Origin: Clostridium tertium
GTDB taxonomy: Bacteria > Bacillota > Clostridia > Clostridiales > Clostridiaceae
Length of the DNA stretch: 64,000 nt
Direction: 5' to 3'
NCBI RefSeq assembly: GCF_017873245.1
Contig: NZ_JAGGJY010000011.1
Span: 1-64,000 of the forward strand
The position numbers and the translations under genes are program-made. Below the pieces are notes generated by a model. It worked only from the letters and a program-made list of their open reading frames with translations. It did no database searches and was not told the origin of the DNA. This document shows positions 36,071-46,649 of this stretch, piece after piece (positions within the stretch are counted from its first letter, which is position 1; each line of letters starts with the position of its first letter).

Positions 36071-36691
36071 ATGAAAGTACAAGTTGCTATTGATAGAGTA
36101 GAACTAGATAAAGCAATAGCGTTAGTTGAAAAATTTAATGGAGTAGCCGATATAATTGAAATTGGAACATCTTTAATAAAAGACTATGGTCTATTAAATT
36201 TAAAAAATTTGCATTTAAAAGCAACTAATTCATTAATATTAGGAGATATAAAGACTAATGATGAAGGCACTTATGAGTTTACTATGGGATATAATCAAGG
36301 ATTTGATATTTTAACTGTAATGGGAAGTTCTTCTTTAGAAACACTACAAAAGTGTTATGATGTTTCAAAAGAATATAATAAGAAAATGATGATTGATTTA
36401 CTTGAATGTTCATATGAAAAAATAAAAGAAATATCAAGGTTTGATGAAGCTATTTATTGTTTACATACATCTGTAGATAAAAGTAATTCAAATAATATTA
36501 TATATGAATTAAGAGAGTTTAAATTAAAGTTTCCGTTGATAAAAAATATTGCCATAGCTGGAGGGATAAATTTAGAGGCTATTAAAAAGCTTAAAAATGA
36601 AGATATAAACATAGTAGTTATAGGTTCATCAATAACAGCAGCAAAAGATCCTATGGAAGTTTTAAATAAAATTAAGGAGGAACTTTTATGA
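36071..36691 (+). CDS. hxlA: 3-hexulose-6-phosphate synthase
   Basis: A 206-residue TIM barrel of the OMP-decarboxylase/HPS family. It condenses formaldehyde with ribulose 5-phosphate to hexulose 6-phosphate, or in reverse supplies pentose phosphate. The ILGDIKTND motif (about 57-65), HTSVD and the phosphate loop IAGGIN are present. The last four bases overlap the phi gene (ATGA), a strong sign of a functional pair. UlaD-type keto-gulonate-6-phosphate decarboxylases are the nearest alternative, but the partner gene favours HPS. Confidence 0.85.
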   Translation: MKVQVAIDRVELDKAIALVEKFNGVADIIEIGTSLIKDYGLLNLKNLHLKATNSLILGDIKTNDEGTYEFTMGYNQGFDILTVMGSSSLETLQKCYDVSKEYNKKMMIDLLECSYEKIKEISRFDEAIYCLHTSVDKSNSNNIIYELREFKLKFPLIKNIAIAGGINLEAIKKLKNEDINIVVIGSSITAAKDPMEVLNKIKEELL

Positions 36692-37230
36692 AGTTAATAG
36701 ATCAAATATTAAAAGAAGTAAATGATGTAGTATCAAATGTTAATGAAAAAGAAGTATATGAAGTTGTAAATATTATTGATAAAAGCAATTCGATTTTTGT
36801 TGATGGCGAAGGAAGAAGTGGCTTTCAGGCAAAAGGTTTTGCTATGAGGCTAATGCACATAGGATATAAATCATATGTTATGGGGGAAACTATTACCCCT
36901 GCATTAAAAAAGAATGATATTTATATAGCTATATCTGGTTCTGGCACTACAAAGAATACTTTAAGTAATGCAAGAGCAGCAAAAGATTTAGGGTTAAAAG
37001 TTGTTGCAGTTACAAGTAAGAGAAATTCTTCTTTAGGTGAAATAGCAGATATTGTTTTGGTGGTACCTGGAAAGGTTAAGGGTGACGGTGAAGGAGAATC
37101 AATACAATTATTAAGTTCTTTATTTGATCAAGCTGTTCATATAGTTTTAGATTGGATATGTCTTTTAATAAGTAAGAGAGATAATTTTTCAAATAAAGAA
37201 GCTTTAAATAAGCATGTTAATGTAGAGTAG
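36688..37230 (+). CDS. hxlB: 6-phospho-3-hexuloisomerase
   Basis: A 180-residue SIS-domain isomerase interconverting hexulose 6-phosphate and fructose 6-phosphate. The GEGRSGFQAKGFAMRLMH and SGSGTTKNT motifs are typical. AAGGAGGAA lies in the end of hxlA, and the ATGA overlap indicates translational coupling. Together with HxlA it makes the two-step RuMP unit, for formaldehyde removal or for making ribulose 5-phosphate. Confidence 0.9.
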   Translation: MKLIDQILKEVNDVVSNVNEKEVYEVVNIIDKSNSIFVDGEGRSGFQAKGFAMRLMHIGYKSYVMGETITPALKKNDIYIAISGSGTTKNTLSNARAAKDLGLKVVAVTSKRNSSLGEIADIVLVVPGKVKGDGEGESIQLLSSLFDQAVHIVLDWICLLISKRDNFSNKEALNKHVNVE

Positions 37231-37458
37231 TAATAAAAGAGAATAGAGTAAACAATATTATAAATGACTAATCCGATTAAGAATAGAATTAAAAGTGTTT
37301 CCAATGATATGACTCCTTTTTTATAACTAATATATTTAAATAATATAATGATGTTAATTATATAATAAATACAATAATATATATTATTATAATTTTTTTG
37401 AACTAATTTAATCTTATGAATTGTACAATAAAAAGTTAATAAATAGAGATTTTTTGAG

Positions 37459-37490
37459 AACATGTTACAACCTAGGGTAACATGTTTCTT
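37459..37490 (+). terminator. Hairpin in the hxlB-malH gap
   Basis: AACATGTTAC pairs with GTAACATGTT around an 8-nt loop, then TCTTT. It could end hxlAB read-through before the malH promoter. The gap 37231-37505 holds no convincing gene. Confidence 0.6.
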
Positions 37491-37505
37491 TGGCCACCGA
37501 AACTG

Positions 37506-37534
37506 TTTACCATTACATTTTACTGGTCTATAAT
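37506..37534 (+). promoter_or_regulatory. Sigma-A promoter of malH
   Basis: TTTACC, 17-bp spacer, TATAAT, 84 bp before the malH start. Confidence 0.65.
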
Positions 37535-37590
37535 GAGCTTGTAAGTAAGAAAAATGACTAATTTTAAAATAAAATGATTAGATTTAATAA

Positions 37591-38952
<1,362 letters not shown>

Positions 38953-38976
38953 TAAAGTATAAAAGAACAGATACAG

Positions 38977-39010
38977 GCTCGGACAATGGATTATCCATTA
39001 TCCGAGCTAT
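38977..39010 (+). terminator. Hairpin between malH and the dehydratase gene
   Basis: GCTCGGA-AATGGAT pairs with ATCCATT-TCCGAGC; little T-run follows, so it may be a partial terminator or processing site. Confidence 0.45.
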
Positions 39011-39046
39011 GTTTAAATAATAGATTATTGATTAAGGAGAATAATA

Positions 39047-40762
39047 ATGATTAGTCAAGATATTAGAAAAATTGCTCCAGAAATGGATCCACTTCGTAGA
39101 GGAATGGGATATACTTCAGAGGACTTATCTAAACCACAAATAATAGTAGAAAGTACTTTTGGAGATAGTCATCCAGGAAGTATTCACTTACTTAAATTTG
39201 CAAATAATGTAGCTATTGGAGTAGGAGAAAAAGGGGGAAGGGCATCTAGATTCTTTGCAACAGATATATGTGATGGAATGGCACAAGGTCATGATGGCAT
39301 AAACTATTCCTTAGCATCTAGAGACACAATAGCATCACTTATAGAAATTCATGCTAATGCTACACCTTTTGATGGAGGAGTATTTATAACAAGCTGCGAT
39401 AAAGGTGTGCCAGCACATTTAATGGCTATAGGAAGAATAAATATACCAGCAATTGTTGTTACTGGTGGGGTAATGAAAGCAGGCCCAAATCTTTTAACAT
39501 TAGAACAAATAGGAACTTATAGTGCTATGGAAAAGCGTGGAGAAATTACTGAAGATGAGTTAACTTATTATAAAAATAACGCATGTCCATCAGCTGGTTC
39601 ATGTTCATTTATGGGAACTGCTGCAACTATGCAAATTATGGCCGAAGCATTAGGGCTAATGTTACCTGGAAGTGCAGTTATGCCAGCGACATGTGAGGAT
39701 TTAGAAAATGTAGCAATAGAAGCAGGAAAGCAAATAGTTGAATTAGCTAAGAAGAATTTAAAGGCAAGAGATATAGTTACAGCAAAATCATTTGAAAATG
39801 CAATTATAATTCATGCAGCTATTTCAGGATCAACTAATTCGCTACTTCATATTCCAGCAATAGCTCATGAGTTTGGAGTAGATATAGATGCAGAAAGCTT
39901 TGATAGAATACACAGATATGCGCCATATTTATTAAATATTCGTCCAACAGGTAAATGGCCAGCAGAATACTTCTATTATGCAGGTGGAGTTCCAGCAATT
40001 ATGGAAGAAGTTAAAGATTTATTACATTTAGATGTAATGACAGTTACAGGAAAAACTTTAGGTGAAAATTTAGAAGATTTAAAGAAAAATGGATTTTATG
40101 AAAAGTGTAATGAATATTTAAAAGAAACTGGTTTAAAGAAAGAAGATATTATTAAACCATATAATAATCCTATTGGTACAAATGGAGCTATTGCTATATT
40201 AAATGGTAATATAGCACCAGAAGGGGCTGTTGTTAAACATTCAGCTGTACCAAAGGAAATGCATAAAGCAATTTTAAGGGCAAGACCATTTGATAGTGAA
40301 GAAGAAGCAATTGAAGCAGTATTATCTAGAAAAATTAAACCAGGTGATGCAGTATTTATTAGGTATGAAGGACCAAAGGGAAGTGGAATGCCAGAGATGT
40401 TCTATACAACAGAAGCAATTTCATCAGATAAAGAATTATCTGCAAGTATTGCTCTTATTACAGATGGAAGATTTTCAGGAGCATCAAGAGGACCAGCTAT
40501 AGGACATGTTTCACCAGAAGCAGCAGTTGGAGGACCAATAGCGTTAGTTGAAGAAAATGATTTAATTGAAATAGATATAGAAAAAAGAATATTACAATTA
40601 GTAGGTATTAATGGAGAAAGAGTAGCTTTAGATAAGATAGATAAAATACTTGCTAAGCGTAAAGAATCTTGGAAGCCTAGAGCCAATAAATATGAGTCTG
40701 GAATATTAAAGATATTCTCAGAAAAAGCAGTTTCACCTATGAAGGGTGGGTATATGGAGTAA
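39047..40762 (+). CDS. IlvD/Edd family sugar-acid dehydratase
   Basis: A 571-residue Fe-S dehydratase. Cluster-binding cysteines are seen in SCDKGVPAHL and CPSAGSCSFMG; FGDSHPGS, DGRFSG and GTNGA are family motifs. Its neighbours are a KDPG aldolase and a KDG kinase, so it most likely dehydrates an aldonate such as gluconate or galactonate to 2-keto-3-deoxy acid, and not dihydroxy-valerate (no ilv genes are present). Length and the VFITSCDKG variant fit the sugar-acid subgroup. AAGGAG precedes the ATG. It starts a three-gene Entner-Doudoroff-like unit. Confidence 0.88.
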   Translation: MISQDIRKIAPEMDPLRRGMGYTSEDLSKPQIIVESTFGDSHPGSIHLLKFANNVAIGVGEKGGRASRFFATDICDGMAQGHDGINYSLASRDTIASLIEIHANATPFDGGVFITSCDKGVPAHLMAIGRINIPAIVVTGGVMKAGPNLLTLEQIGTYSAMEKRGEITEDELTYYKNNACPSAGSCSFMGTAATMQIMAEALGLMLPGSAVMPATCEDLENVAIEAGKQIVELAKKNLKARDIVTAKSFENAIIIHAAISGSTNSLLHIPAIAHEFGVDIDAESFDRIHRYAPYLLNIRPTGKWPAEYFYYAGGVPAIMEEVKDLLHLDVMTVTGKTLGENLEDLKKNGFYEKCNEYLKETGLKKEDIIKPYNNPIGTNGAIAILNGNIAPEGAVVKHSAVPKEMHKAILRARPFDSEEEAIEAVLSRKIKPGDAVFIRYEGPKGSGMPEMFYTTEAISSDKELSASIALITDGRFSGASRGPAIGHVSPEAAVGGPIALVEENDLIEIDIEKRILQLVGINGERVALDKIDKILAKRKESWKPRANKYESGILKIFSEKAVSPMKGGYME

Positions 40763-40769
40763 GGAATAA

Positions 40770-40890
40770 TTGATAATGAATAATGAAGAATTAAGGAGGT
40801 TTTGCTTTGCAAAACTTATAGGAGATAGGATTAGTATAAAAAGATTATTATAATTCGTAATTCTTAAGTATTAATTTTTCATTTAAAAGT
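40770..40890 (+). repeat. MITE-like intergenic repeat candidate
   Basis: The gap holds a stretch beginning with tandem AATGAATAATGAAGAATTAAGG and ending near TAATTCGTAATTCTTAAG, imperfect inverted ends around GTTTTGCTTTGCAAAAC. The shape resembles small palindromic repeats scattered in clostridial genomes. One copy is visible, so the call is tentative. (Start motif is given only in part: GAAGAATTAAGG.). Confidence 0.3.
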
Positions 40891-40952
40891 ATTTGGAGAC
40901 ACGGAAAAATTATTTGTAAAAATATTATATGAGATTTATAGGAGATTTTACT

Positions 40953-41600
40953 ATGTTTAGGATAAAAGTTTTAAATGCTTTAAAGGAATGTGGAGTAGTT
41001 GCTGTAGTTCGTGGAACTACAAAAGAAATTGGAGTTAAAATATCAGAAAGTTGTATTAGGGGAAATGTTAAAGCTATAGAAGTAACATATACAAATAAGT
41101 TTGCAAATGAAATAATAAAAGAACTTTCAGAAAAGTATCATGGAAATGATGAGGTTGTAATTGGAGCTGGAACAGTGTTAGACTCAGAAACAGCAAGAAT
41201 GGCAATATTAGAAGGAGCACAATATATAGTTTCACCATCTTTTAATAAAGATACAGCAATTCTTTGTAACAGATATAATGTACCATATATACCAGGGGTA
41301 ATGACTATAAATGAAATAGTAACTGCTTATGAAAGTGGAGTAGATGTAGTTAAGCTATTCCCAGGGAATGCTTTTGGACAAGGATATGTAAGTTCAGTAA
41401 AAGCACCATTACCACATGCAAATATTATGGTAACAGGTGGAGTGAATTTAGAAAATATAGATACTTGGGCAAAAGCAGGAGTGGATTTAGTTGGAATAGG
41501 GGGAGAACTAAATAAGCTTGGAGAAGCAGGAAAATTTGATGAAATAGAATCTACTTGTAAGAAGTATATAGAAAAGTTTAATAATGCAAGAGGTATTTAA
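40953..41600 (+). CDS. eda: KDPG/KHG aldolase (second paralogue)
   Basis: A 215-residue Eda-family aldolase with the Glu-containing KAIEVTYTN, GAGTVLDSET and Schiff-base Lys in VVKLFPGN. GGAG lies nine bases before the 40953 ATG. It sits between the dehydratase and the KDG kinase (two bases before the kinase start), so it should cleave 2-keto-3-deoxy-6-phosphogluconate to pyruvate and glyceraldehyde 3-phosphate. It is a distinct copy from those at 4989 and 46650. Confidence 0.92.
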   Translation: MFRIKVLNALKECGVVAVVRGTTKEIGVKISESCIRGNVKAIEVTYTNKFANEIIKELSEKYHGNDEVVIGAGTVLDSETARMAILEGAQYIVSPSFNKDTAILCNRYNVPYIPGVMTINEIVTAYESGVDVVKLFPGNAFGQGYVSSVKAPLPHANIMVTGGVNLENIDTWAKAGVDLVGIGGELNKLGEAGKFDEIESTCKKYIEKFNNARGI

Positions 41601-41601
41601 T

Positions 41602-42606
41602 ATGAGGGTTGCTGGATTAGGAGAAATATTACTAAGATTATCAGCTAAAAAAGGAGCATTATTATCAAATTCAAATGAGTTTAATGTGAATTATGGAGGG
41701 GGAGAAGCTAACGTATTAATTTCATTATCAAACTTTGGAATAAGTACTAGAATGATTACTAAGATTTCTAGTGATAGTCTAGGTGATGGAATTCTTAGCT
41801 ATTTAAAATCAAAATCTGTAGATACTAATTTTATAGTTAGAGGAAATAAGAGGACTCCAATATATTTTTTAGAGGTAGGAAGTGGAAATAGGGGATCAAA
41901 AGTAATTTATGATAGATTAGATTCAGCTTTTGGATCAATTTTAGAGGAAGAGATAAATATAAAAGAAGCATTAAATGGAATAGATATATTCCATGTTTCA
42001 GGTATAACTTTAGCTATTTCAGAAAAAACAAGAGAGTTAACTTTTAAAATATTAAAATACTGTAAGGAAAATAATATTTTAGTCAGTTATGATTCAAACT
42101 ACAGGGCAAAGATGTGGAGTTTAGAAGAGGCAAGTGAAGTTACGAAAGAAATTTTACCGTATGTTAATATTTTTTCAGGCGGTATTTTAGATGCTGAAAA
42201 TATACTGAATATGAGATGTGATTTAGAGGACAAATATGAAAAATTAAAATATTATTATGATGAAATTTCAAAGAATTATCCTAATATAAAGAATATTTTC
42301 TCATCTTTTAGGGATATAAAGTCATCAACAGTAAATACGTTACAATGTAATTATTATACTGATGGTACATTATTTTCATCAATGGTTCATACAATAGATG
42401 ATATAGTGGACAGAGTAGGTGGGGGAGATGCCTTAACTGCAGGAGTTTTATATAGCATTATAAATAATAAGTCTCCTAAGTATGTTTGTGAATTTGCTGT
42501 TGCAGCATCTGTTTTAAAACATACAATTTATGGAGATGCAAATCTAGTAACAAATGAAGAAGTGGAAAGTCTAGTAAGCTATGGAGTAGGTAAAATAGCG
42601 AGATAA
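41602..42606 (+). CDS. kdgK: 2-keto-3-deoxygluconate kinase (PfkB family)
   Basis: A 334-residue ribokinase-like enzyme with the N-terminal GGGEANVLISLSNFG and C-terminal DRVGGGDALTAG motifs; the Asp in the latter is the catalytic base. The GGGDA form is usual in Firmicutes KdgK. AGAGG is inside the end of the aldolase gene, with the ATG one base after its stop, so they are translationally coupled. It completes the dehydratase-kinase-aldolase route. An intrinsic terminator follows. Confidence 0.88.
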   Translation: MRVAGLGEILLRLSAKKGALLSNSNEFNVNYGGGEANVLISLSNFGISTRMITKISSDSLGDGILSYLKSKSVDTNFIVRGNKRTPIYFLEVGSGNRGSKVIYDRLDSAFGSILEEEINIKEALNGIDIFHVSGITLAISEKTRELTFKILKYCKENNILVSYDSNYRAKMWSLEEASEVTKEILPYVNIFSGGILDAENILNMRCDLEDKYEKLKYYYDEISKNYPNIKNIFSSFRDIKSSTVNTLQCNYYTDGTLFSSMVHTIDDIVDRVGGGDALTAGVLYSIINNKSPKYVCEFAVAASVLKHTIYGDANLVTNEEVESLVSYGVGKIAR

Positions 42607-42655
42607 TGAGAAGTCCATTAAAATATAATTAGAAGTTTAATATGATAAGAAGAGT

Positions 42656-42694
42656 AAAATCCATAGTAAACACGTACTATGGATTTTTATTTTA
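42656..42694 (+). terminator. Terminator after kdgK
   Basis: AAAATCCATAGTA pairs with TACTATGGATTTT, then TATTTTAAT. The remaining 42695-42930 is AT-rich with a TATAAT near 42888 and no gene. Confidence 0.85.
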
Positions 42695-42930
42695 ATAATA
42701 ATTAGAACTTAATATATAAAAAGATATTTAGTTAAATTGTAATACTGTTCATAAAAGGCTAATTATTCTACTTAAAAAAGTAATTAATTTATAGAAAATT
42801 ATTGTAATATTTTGCTAAGAACAATTAATAAAATACTAGTTTCTAAATTAATTATAGATATTATTCTAGAAATTATAAGTATATGTTGTATAATACTAAT
42901 TAATAAATTTATGTTTTAGGAGAATAAAAA

Positions 42931-43434
42931 ATGATATTTAGAAAATCAACAGAAAAAGATTTAAAAAACATAATGAAAATTATTAATGAGGCAAAGGCTT
43001 TTTTAAAAGATAATAAAGTTGATCAGTGGCAAAATGGCTATCCTAATGAGGGAGTTATTTTAAAGGATATAAGAAATAATATTAGCTATGTTTTAGAAGA
43101 TACTGGTGAAATTATAGGAACTACTTCTTTATCATTTGATGTAGAGGAGACTTATAATAATATATATGAAGGAAAATGGATATCAAATGGGAAATATGCT
43201 GTTATTCATAGAATAGCCGTTTCTAATAATATTAATAGAAAAGGAATTGGGACAGAAATAATTAAGAAGTCTGAGGAAATTTGCTTATCAAAAGGAATAA
43301 AAAATATAAAGATTGATACACATGAAGATAATTTAATTATGCAAAAGTTGTTAGAAAAAAATAGCTTTAAATACTGTGGTGTTATTTATTTATTAGATGG
43401 AAGTAAAAGAATTGCTTTTGAGAAAGAATTTTAA
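42931..43434 (+). CDS. GNAT family acetyltransferase
   Basis: A 167-residue GNAT enzyme with the acetyl-CoA loop in NINRKGIGTEIIKKSEEIC and C-terminal FEKEF typical of RimI-like clostridial members. AGGAG precedes the ATG. Single gene with its own terminator; substrate unknown. Confidence 0.85.
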   Translation: MIFRKSTEKDLKNIMKIINEAKAFLKDNKVDQWQNGYPNEGVILKDIRNNISYVLEDTGEIIGTTSLSFDVEETYNNIYEGKWISNGKYAVIHRIAVSNNINRKGIGTEIIKKSEEICLSKGIKNIKIDTHEDNLIMQKLLEKNSFKYCGVIYLLDGSKRIAFEKEF

Positions 43435-43445
43435 AAATATGTTTA

Positions 43446-43490
43446 AAATGAGAAGGCTATTATTTATCATATAAGAGTCTTCTCATTTAT
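43446..43490 (+). terminator. Terminator after GNAT gene
   Basis: AAATGAGAAGGCT pairs with AGTCTTCTCATTT (one wobble), then ATATTTG. Confidence 0.7.
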
Positions 43491-43662
43491 ATTTGTCTAT
43501 ATAGAGTTTAGCAGTATAGCATATGAGAATTATTGGATTTATAATATTTTGTAAATATATTAAATCTAACAAAGTTGAATAAATAATTAATAAATTCAAA
43601 ATTATATATAAGTAGTGTATTATAATAGTAACTTTAAAATACAAACCCGGGGGTAGATTAGT

Positions 43663-46566
43663 ATGAATACAGAAAAAATGATAGCAGAGGTTTTAAGGGA
43701 AGAAAATAAGAAAAATCCTTTAACTGATGAAGAAATAGCAAAGAAATTAAATATACTAAGAGAAATAGTAACCGAATATAGAAAGAAAAATAATATAGCT
43801 AATTCAAGAAATAGACGGTTAGAATATGTAAAAACGGATGCCTTAGAAATTTTAAAGAAAGATAAAAAAATATCGGATAGAGCTCTAGCTGAAGCTTTAA
43901 AGGAAAAGGGATATAAAGTTGAAAGATATGCAGCTTCTAATATAAAGAAAGAATTGATTTCTAATATGCAAGAAGATGATTATATAAATGAAATAAAAGA
44001 TAAAAAGACAGAGGATATTAAGGATTTTCATGAACAAAAAGACTTTTTCAAAGAAGTAGTTGGATACAATGGTAGTTTAAGAGTTCAAGTGGAACAAGCA
44101 AAAGCAGCAGTTAGCTATCCACCTCATGGATTGCATGTATTAATTCTAGGACCATCAGGGGTTGGTAAAAGTTATTTAGCTGATGCAATGTATGAATTTG
44201 CAAAGAGTACAAGTAATTTTTCAGAAGATGCAAAATATATAATATTTAACTGCGCAGATTATGCAGATAATCCACAGCTTTTATTATCACAATTATTTGG
44301 TAGTGTTAAAGGTGCCTACACAGGAGCTACTGAAAATAAGATGGGAATTGTTGAGGCTTGTGATGGAGGTATTTTATTTTTAGATGAGATTCATAGGTTA
44401 CCGTCAGAGGGACAAGAAATACTATTTAGTATATTAGATAAAGGTATATTTAGAAGGCTTGGAGAAAGTGAAACAGTAAGAAAAAGTAATGTAATGATAA
44501 TTGCAGCGACGACTGAAAACGTTGAGAGTTCTCTTTTATTAACTTTTAGAAGAAGAATACCAATGGTTATAGAAATACCTGCAATTAAGGATAGACCTTT
44601 TGAGGAAAGGTTTGAATTAATAAATAAAGCCTTTTTTGAAGAAAGTCATAGAATAAAAAAGGATATGTTAATATCCAAAAATGTCATAAGTGAGCTTATG
44701 AAATATGAGTGTCAAGGAAATATAGGACAACTTAAAAGTGATATTCAAGTAGCATGTGCCATAAGTTTCTTGGAACATAAGCTCAAAGAAGATAAAAGAT
44801 TATATATAGATGAAAGGTATCTACCTGATTATATAAAGGAACAAAGTAGAAGGATTAATATTGATGATTCTGATATAGAAAAGTTTATTATAGAAGATAT
44901 TTATATATCCCATAAGGGTGAGAAAAGAATAGAAGAAGATACAAGATATAATAAGAAAAATACAAATATATATAAATTTATAGAAAAAAGACAGTCAGAA
45001 CTTAAATTTGTTGGGTATAGCGATGAAGAAATATCAAAAATATTAAGTCAACAAGTTGAGCTTGAATTGATTAGAGGGGCTAAGGCTATTAATTATAATG
45101 TTGTAAATACAGATGAGCTTATGAACCTAGTTGGTGTTAAAAGCCTTGAAACAGTAAAAATGATGATAAAGCTTGCAAAAAAAGAACTTACAGGATTACA
45201 GTCAGATATCATTTACCCTTTGGCTGTTCATTTAAATTCAACATATGAAAGAATACGTAATGGGAAGGAAATAATTAATCCAAAATTAAGTATTATAAAG
45301 ACAAGGTATGAAAAGGAATATAATGTTGCTAAGAAAATGTGTGAAATTGTAAGAGAAAGATTGAATATAGATGTTCCTGAAGATGAAATAGGATTCATTA
45401 CAATGTATCTTAAAAATTATACAAGATACTTAAAAACTGAAGAAGGAAAAGTAGCTGTCATTGTAATGACTCATGGAAGAGTAGCATCAGCAATGGCAGA
45501 AGTAGCTAATAAGTTTTTAGGCGTTGATCATGCAGTAGGACTTGATATGGATTTTAGAGATTCTCCCGATATAATGCTTGAAAAAGCTATAAGATTAGTG
45601 AAGGAAAATGACCAAGGCAAAGGCTGTATTATTTTAGTTGACATGGGTTCACTTGTTACATTTGGAGATATAATAACTGCTAAAACTGGAATTGAGACTA
45701 GAGTAATTGGAAGAGTTGATACTTTAATGGTATTAGAAGCTGTAAGAAAGTCAGCATTAACAGATCAATCATTAGAAGAAATAATGCATGATCTTGAAAG
45801 TGATTCTAAAGGTTTTGGATCAAGTCAATATAACATTGAAAATAGTAACTTATCAAAAGTTATAGTTACATTATGTATTACAGGAAAAGGCTCAGCTTTA
45901 AAAATAAAAGAGTATGTAGAAAACAAAATTGATTTAAAAGGAAAAGATATTGAAATTATACCTATAGGATTTATGGATGAAGATATAAATTCATCTTTAT
46001 CTAGGATATCTAAAAATAAAAATATAGAAGCTATAGTAGGAACGATAAACCCAGAATTTAGAAATATACCTTTTATATCATTAGAGGAATTAATGAAAGG
46101 ATCAGGAGTTAAAAAGTTAAATAATATAATATCCAATAAAGAAGAAAATAAGCTATCTGAAATTATAGATAAAAATGTTGTGTTTGTTAATGAAAATTAT
46201 AAATATAAAGATGAAGCATTAGATGATATGGTTAGAAAGCTTATTGATGGTGGATATGTAAAAGAAGAATTCTTATTAAGTGTATTTAAAAGAGAAATGC
46301 TTGGAGATACGTATTTAAAAGGTGGAATAGCAATTCCGCATGGTGCTTCAGAATTTGTTACAAAACCAACCATATTAATTACTAAATTAGCCAAAAAGAT
46401 AGTATGGAGTGAAAATTATGAAGTAGACTTAATTTTTCTTATAGCTTTAAAGGATGATTCAAAAAAATATTTTGAACAATTATATAAGATAATCATGGAA
46501 GAAAGTGTTCTAAATAAGATAAAATCAAGCACTAGTAAAGAAGAAATACTAGAAATTTTATTATAA
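43663..46566 (+). CDS. LevR-type sigma-54 activator with PRD and PTS domains
   Basis: A 967-residue PTS-controlled enhancer-binding protein. N-terminal helix-turn-helix (about 1-105); AAA+ sigma-54 domain with Walker A GPSGVGKS (163-170), GAYTGA loop (217-222) and LFLDEIHR; a PRD around 480-585 with His in LAVHLNS, but the second PRD site reads FITMYL with Tyr where His is common; EIIA-Man-like domain with His about 604; EIIB-Gat-like region (about 725-820); and a C-terminal EIIA-2-like domain with His about 893 in IPHG. It should activate the -24/-12 promoter 30 bp downstream and be tuned by phosphorylation from the PTS. CGGGGG precedes the ATG. Confidence 0.92.
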   Translation: MNTEKMIAEVLREENKKNPLTDEEIAKKLNILREIVTEYRKKNNIANSRNRRLEYVKTDALEILKKDKKISDRALAEALKEKGYKVERYAASNIKKELISNMQEDDYINEIKDKKTEDIKDFHEQKDFFKEVVGYNGSLRVQVEQAKAAVSYPPHGLHVLILGPSGVGKSYLADAMYEFAKSTSNFSEDAKYIIFNCADYADNPQLLLSQLFGSVKGAYTGATENKMGIVEACDGGILFLDEIHRLPSEGQEILFSILDKGIFRRLGESETVRKSNVMIIAATTENVESSLLLTFRRRIPMVIEIPAIKDRPFEERFELINKAFFEESHRIKKDMLISKNVISELMKYECQGNIGQLKSDIQVACAISFLEHKLKEDKRLYIDERYLPDYIKEQSRRINIDDSDIEKFIIEDIYISHKGEKRIEEDTRYNKKNTNIYKFIEKRQSELKFVGYSDEEISKILSQQVELELIRGAKAINYNVVNTDELMNLVGVKSLETVKMMIKLAKKELTGLQSDIIYPLAVHLNSTYERIRNGKEIINPKLSIIKTRYEKEYNVAKKMCEIVRERLNIDVPEDEIGFITMYLKNYTRYLKTEEGKVAVIVMTHGRVASAMAEVANKFLGVDHAVGLDMDFRDSPDIMLEKAIRLVKENDQGKGCIILVDMGSLVTFGDIITAKTGIETRVIGRVDTLMVLEAVRKSALTDQSLEEIMHDLESDSKGFGSSQYNIENSNLSKVIVTLCITGKGSALKIKEYVENKIDLKGKDIEIIPIGFMDEDINSSLSRISKNKNIEAIVGTINPEFRNIPFISLEELMKGSGVKKLNNIISNKEENKLSEIIDKNVVFVNENYKYKDEALDDMVRKLIDGGYVKEEFLLSVFKREMLGDTYLKGGIAIPHGASEFVTKPTILITKLAKKIVWSENYEVDLIFLIALKDDSKKYFEQLYKIIMEESVLNKIKSSTSKEEILEILL

Positions 46567-46596
46567 AACTCAAAATACAAAACTAGCCATAATAAT

Positions 46597-46614
46597 TTGG
46601 CATGACTATTGCTT
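46597..46614 (+). promoter_or_regulatory. Sigma-54 (-24/-12) promoter
   Basis: TTGGCATGACTATTGCTT matches TGGCAC-N5-TTGCA, with exact GG-N10-GC spacing (GG 46599-46600, GC 46611-46612). It directly follows the activator gene and precedes the PTS operon. Confidence 0.85.
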
Positions 46615-46649
46615 TAATATATTGCAAGAAAACTAAAGGGGGGAAAAAG

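Noticed and set aside
39047..40762. Dihydroxy-acid dehydratase IlvD of isoleucine/valine synthesis
   Set aside because: No ilv genes are nearby, and the aldolase and KDG kinase directly downstream point to a sugar-acid substrate.
40402..40812. Minus-strand frame of 136 codons over the dehydratase end
   Set aside because: Shadow of a clear IlvD/Edd coding region; composition follows the opposite codons.
46602..46649. Upstream ATG start for the third aldolase
   Set aside because: It lies within the sigma-54 promoter and has no ribosome site; GTG at 46650 with AAAGGGGGG is better.
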